Origin: Lactobacillus sp. UBA5815
GTDB taxonomy: Bacteria; Bacillota; Bacilli; Lactobacillales; Lactobacillaceae
Assembly: GCA_002417825.1 (NCBI GenBank)
Contig: DICX01000031.1
Coordinates: 1-6,941 of the forward strand
Direction of reading: 5' to 3'
Length of the DNA stretch: 6,941 nucleotides
The translations under genes and the position numbers were made by a program. Every line of letters starts with the position of its first letter. The first letter of the stretch is position 1. Below the pieces are notes generated by a model that saw nothing but the letters and a program-made list of their open reading frames with translations, was not told the origin of the DNA and ran no database searches. Below are positions 5,867 to 6,941 of the stretch, in pieces.

Positions 5867-5924
5867 CACACATCAATGACATCACTTATTTTTTTAATCA
5901 CTACGGCCATCCTTCAGGCTGTAT

Positions 5925-5955
5925 AAAAAACGCCTTGCAGCACTACTGCAAGACG
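5925..5955 (-). terminator. Rho-independent terminator after tRNA-Arg
   Basis: On the minus strand CGTCTTGCAG (5955-5946) pairs with CTGCAAGGCG (5940-5931): a 10-bp stem with one G-U pair and a 5-nt loop, TAGTG. A run of six T (5930-5925) follows. It begins 9 nt after the tRNA end, and it isolates wecB from the tRNA and PTS transcripts upstream. Confidence 0.9.
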
Positions 5956-6091
5956 ACTTTGCGATGACCCTGATCAGAATCGAACTGATGACCTACTGTT
6001 TAGGAGACAGTCGCTCTATCCTGCTGAGCTACAGGGCCATACGTTTAACTTTACCACAAATAAAGCGTCCTTGACTAGTCGCAAAGTCATC
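5952..6091 (-). repeat. Inverted repeat flanking tRNA-Arg
   Basis: Minus-strand leader 6091-6079 (GATGACTTTGCGA) can pair with trailer 5964-5952 (TCGCAAAGTCGTC) over 13 bp with a single G-U pair; ten of these are a perfect DNA inverted repeat. The trailer arm starts at the nucleotide after the tRNA discriminator, and the leader arm lies 40 nt before the tRNA 5' end. The trailer arm shares four bases with the terminator stem, so the two structures compete. Confidence 0.5.
5965..6038 (-). tRNA. tRNA-Arg, anticodon CCU
   Basis: The 74-nt minus-strand sequence folds as a full cloverleaf. The acceptor is GGCCCTG with CAGGGTC (7 bp, one G-U). The D arm is GCTC/GAGC with a GG-containing loop. The anticodon stem is ACTGT/ACAGT with loop CTCCTAA, giving anticodon CCT (6004-6002), which reads the arginine codon AGG. 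The T arm is ATCAG/CTGAT with loop TTCGATT. The discriminator base is A (5965). The next bases are TCG, so CCA is not encoded and must be added enzymatically. A terminator follows. No strong promoter is visible in the 61 bp between it and the PTS gene, so it may be made by read-through from that gene. Confidence 0.96.
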
Positions 6092-6099
6092 ATCCCTAA

Positions 6100-6941
6100 T
6101 CAATAATGAACTTTGAAAAAAGGAGATGTCGTATTGATGGCATCTGCCACTTTATCAGCAGCTAAGACGAATGGCAGCCAAATCAAAAAAGCGATGACCA
6201 TATTGAACAAACACAATAGAACTGATCTGAAATCATAATTCGTCGCCAAAAACGGCGCGATCAAAGGCGGTACGATGCTTGGAACGTTTGCTTGAACCGG
6301 ATTGACCCAGCCAAGTTGTGTGACCCAATAAGCAGTGGCAACATTGACCAATGGGGCTACCAAAAACGGGATTAGGTAAATCGTATTCAAGACGATTGGC
6401 AAGCCAAACATGACGGGTTCATTGAGATTGAAAAAGCTTGGCGCAAGCGCCATTTTGGCCAGCGTTCTGAAATCACTGCGTTTCGACACTATTAAAATCG
6501 CGATGATTAACATCAGCGTCCCGCCAGCACCGCCGAACCAAGCAAAAACATCAAAAGAACTTCTCACCCAAGTGTAAGGGATCTTTCTCCCATTACGAAC
6601 CGCCATTACGTTAAGGTTTTCAGGCGTCAACCAAAGGGATTCCATGACAGGCGCCAAAACGCTGGTCCCGTTAATGCCAAAAAACCAAAACACCTGAACG
6701 AGAAACGTAACGAGCATCACCATACCGAATCCTTGCCCCATTTTGATGAGTGGCGCCTGGATACGACTGAAAAGCCAATTACCAAAAAACGTCCCTGTCA
6801 AACGTTGAAACAAGTAATTGATCCCCCCAACTGCGATCAATGCCAAGATACTTGGAATCAATGCCTCAAATGCTGCTTGTTCGGCATGCGGCATCGTTAC
6901 AGTCGTCCGCAGCGTCAGCCTGGCATGATCGCACAAAATAA
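6100..6941 (-). CDS. PTS EIIC permease, lactose/cellobiose family, C-terminal part
   Basis: This is the membrane component of a phosphotransferase uptake system, which carries a sugar inward while it is phosphorylated by the partner EIIB. The frame is open to the right edge, so the N-terminal third or so is missing; a TTG at 6936-6934 is not a credible start. About 280 residues remain, with several membrane helices. Family features, numbered from codon 6936-6934: VTMP then AAFEALIP (13-28), FGING (86-90), SSFDVFAWFGGAGGTLML (126-143), APSFFNLNEPVMFGLPIVLN (165-184), IPFLVAPLVN (189-198) and NVPSIVPPLIAPFLATN (217-233). NEP carries the conserved Glu (E173). Where the family normally has GIHG, this protein has GING. 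Specificity (cellobiose, chitobiose, lactose or other) cannot be told. It ends at TGA 6102-6100 with no terminator before the tRNA. Confidence 0.92.
   Translation of the reverse strand, partial: ILCDHARLTLRTTVTMPHAEQAAFEALIPSILALIAVGGINYLFQRLTGTFFGNWLFSRIQAPLIKMGQGFGMVMLVTFLVQVFWFFGINGTSVLAPVMESLWLTPENLNVMAVRNGRKIPYTWVRSSFDVFAWFGGAGGTLMLIIAILIVSKRSDFRTLAKMALAPSFFNLNEPVMFGLPIVLNTIYLIPFLVAPLVNVATAYWVTQLGWVNPVQANVPSIVPPLIAPFLATNYDFRSVLLCLFNMVIAFLIWLPFVLAADKVADAINTTSPFFKVHY

Noticed and set aside
5965..6088. tRNA-linked repeat as a phage or island attachment site
   Set aside because: Attachment sites give direct repeats of the tRNA 3' end. Here the repeat is inverted and outside the tRNA, and there is no integrase or mobile gene in the window.
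6071..6100. Plus-strand TTGACT with CCTAAT 18 bp downstream, as a promoter
   Set aside because: It would drive only antisense transcription into the PTS gene, and the -10 is poor. The TTGACT is better explained by the GACTAGTC palindrome there.

Overview
The window looks like the chromosome of a low-to-mid GC Gram-positive bacterium, most probably a member of the Lactobacillaceae. The grounds are strong AGGAGG-type ribosome binding sites, short gaps with shared A/T-flanked terminators, the protein types present (lactobacillus-like Map, YihY, GalU, flavodoxin and GtrA) and a lactose/cellobiose-family PTS permease. The genus cannot be fixed from the sequence alone. It reads as core and housekeeping chromosome: no insertion sequence, phage gene, CRISPR array or toxin-antitoxin pair was recognised.

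Layout, left to right. Positions 1-266 hold the 5' end of a minus-strand gene for a probable membrane-anchored alpha/beta hydrolase, cut by the window edge. It diverges from a 95-residue plus-strand protein of unknown function (408-695), and their -10 boxes nearly coincide. A bidirectional terminator (about 698-725) separates that gene from a minus-strand cluster read right to left: map (methionine aminopeptidase, TTG start at 3460), yihY (membrane protein, 11 nt after map) and galU (UTP-glucose-1-phosphate uridylyltransferase). A 205-bp divergent region (3461-3665) carries promoters for map and for a plus-strand pair, flavodoxin and a GtrA-family membrane protein, which overlap by 8 nt. A second bidirectional terminator (4627-4660) separates gtrA from a convergent wecB/mnaA gene (UDP-GlcNAc 2-epimerase). 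Right of that lie a terminator, a tRNA-Arg(CCU) and the 3' two-thirds or so of a PTS EIIC gene, all on the minus strand.

How the genes fit together. GalU (UDP-glucose), WecB/MnaA (UDP-ManNAc) and a GtrA/GtcA-type protein (often tied to lipid-linked sugars) all fit cell-wall polymer synthesis and decoration, although they sit in three separate transcription units. Map is translation housekeeping, flavodoxin is an FMN electron carrier, and YihY is a membrane protein of unsettled function.

I found no clearly new multi-gene system. The best leads are an Asn in place of the expected conserved His in the PTS permease, a possible 13-bp leader-trailer helix enclosing the tRNA, the overlapping flavodoxin-gtrA pair, the overlapping divergent promoters at 290-343 and an inverted repeat just upstream of wecB.
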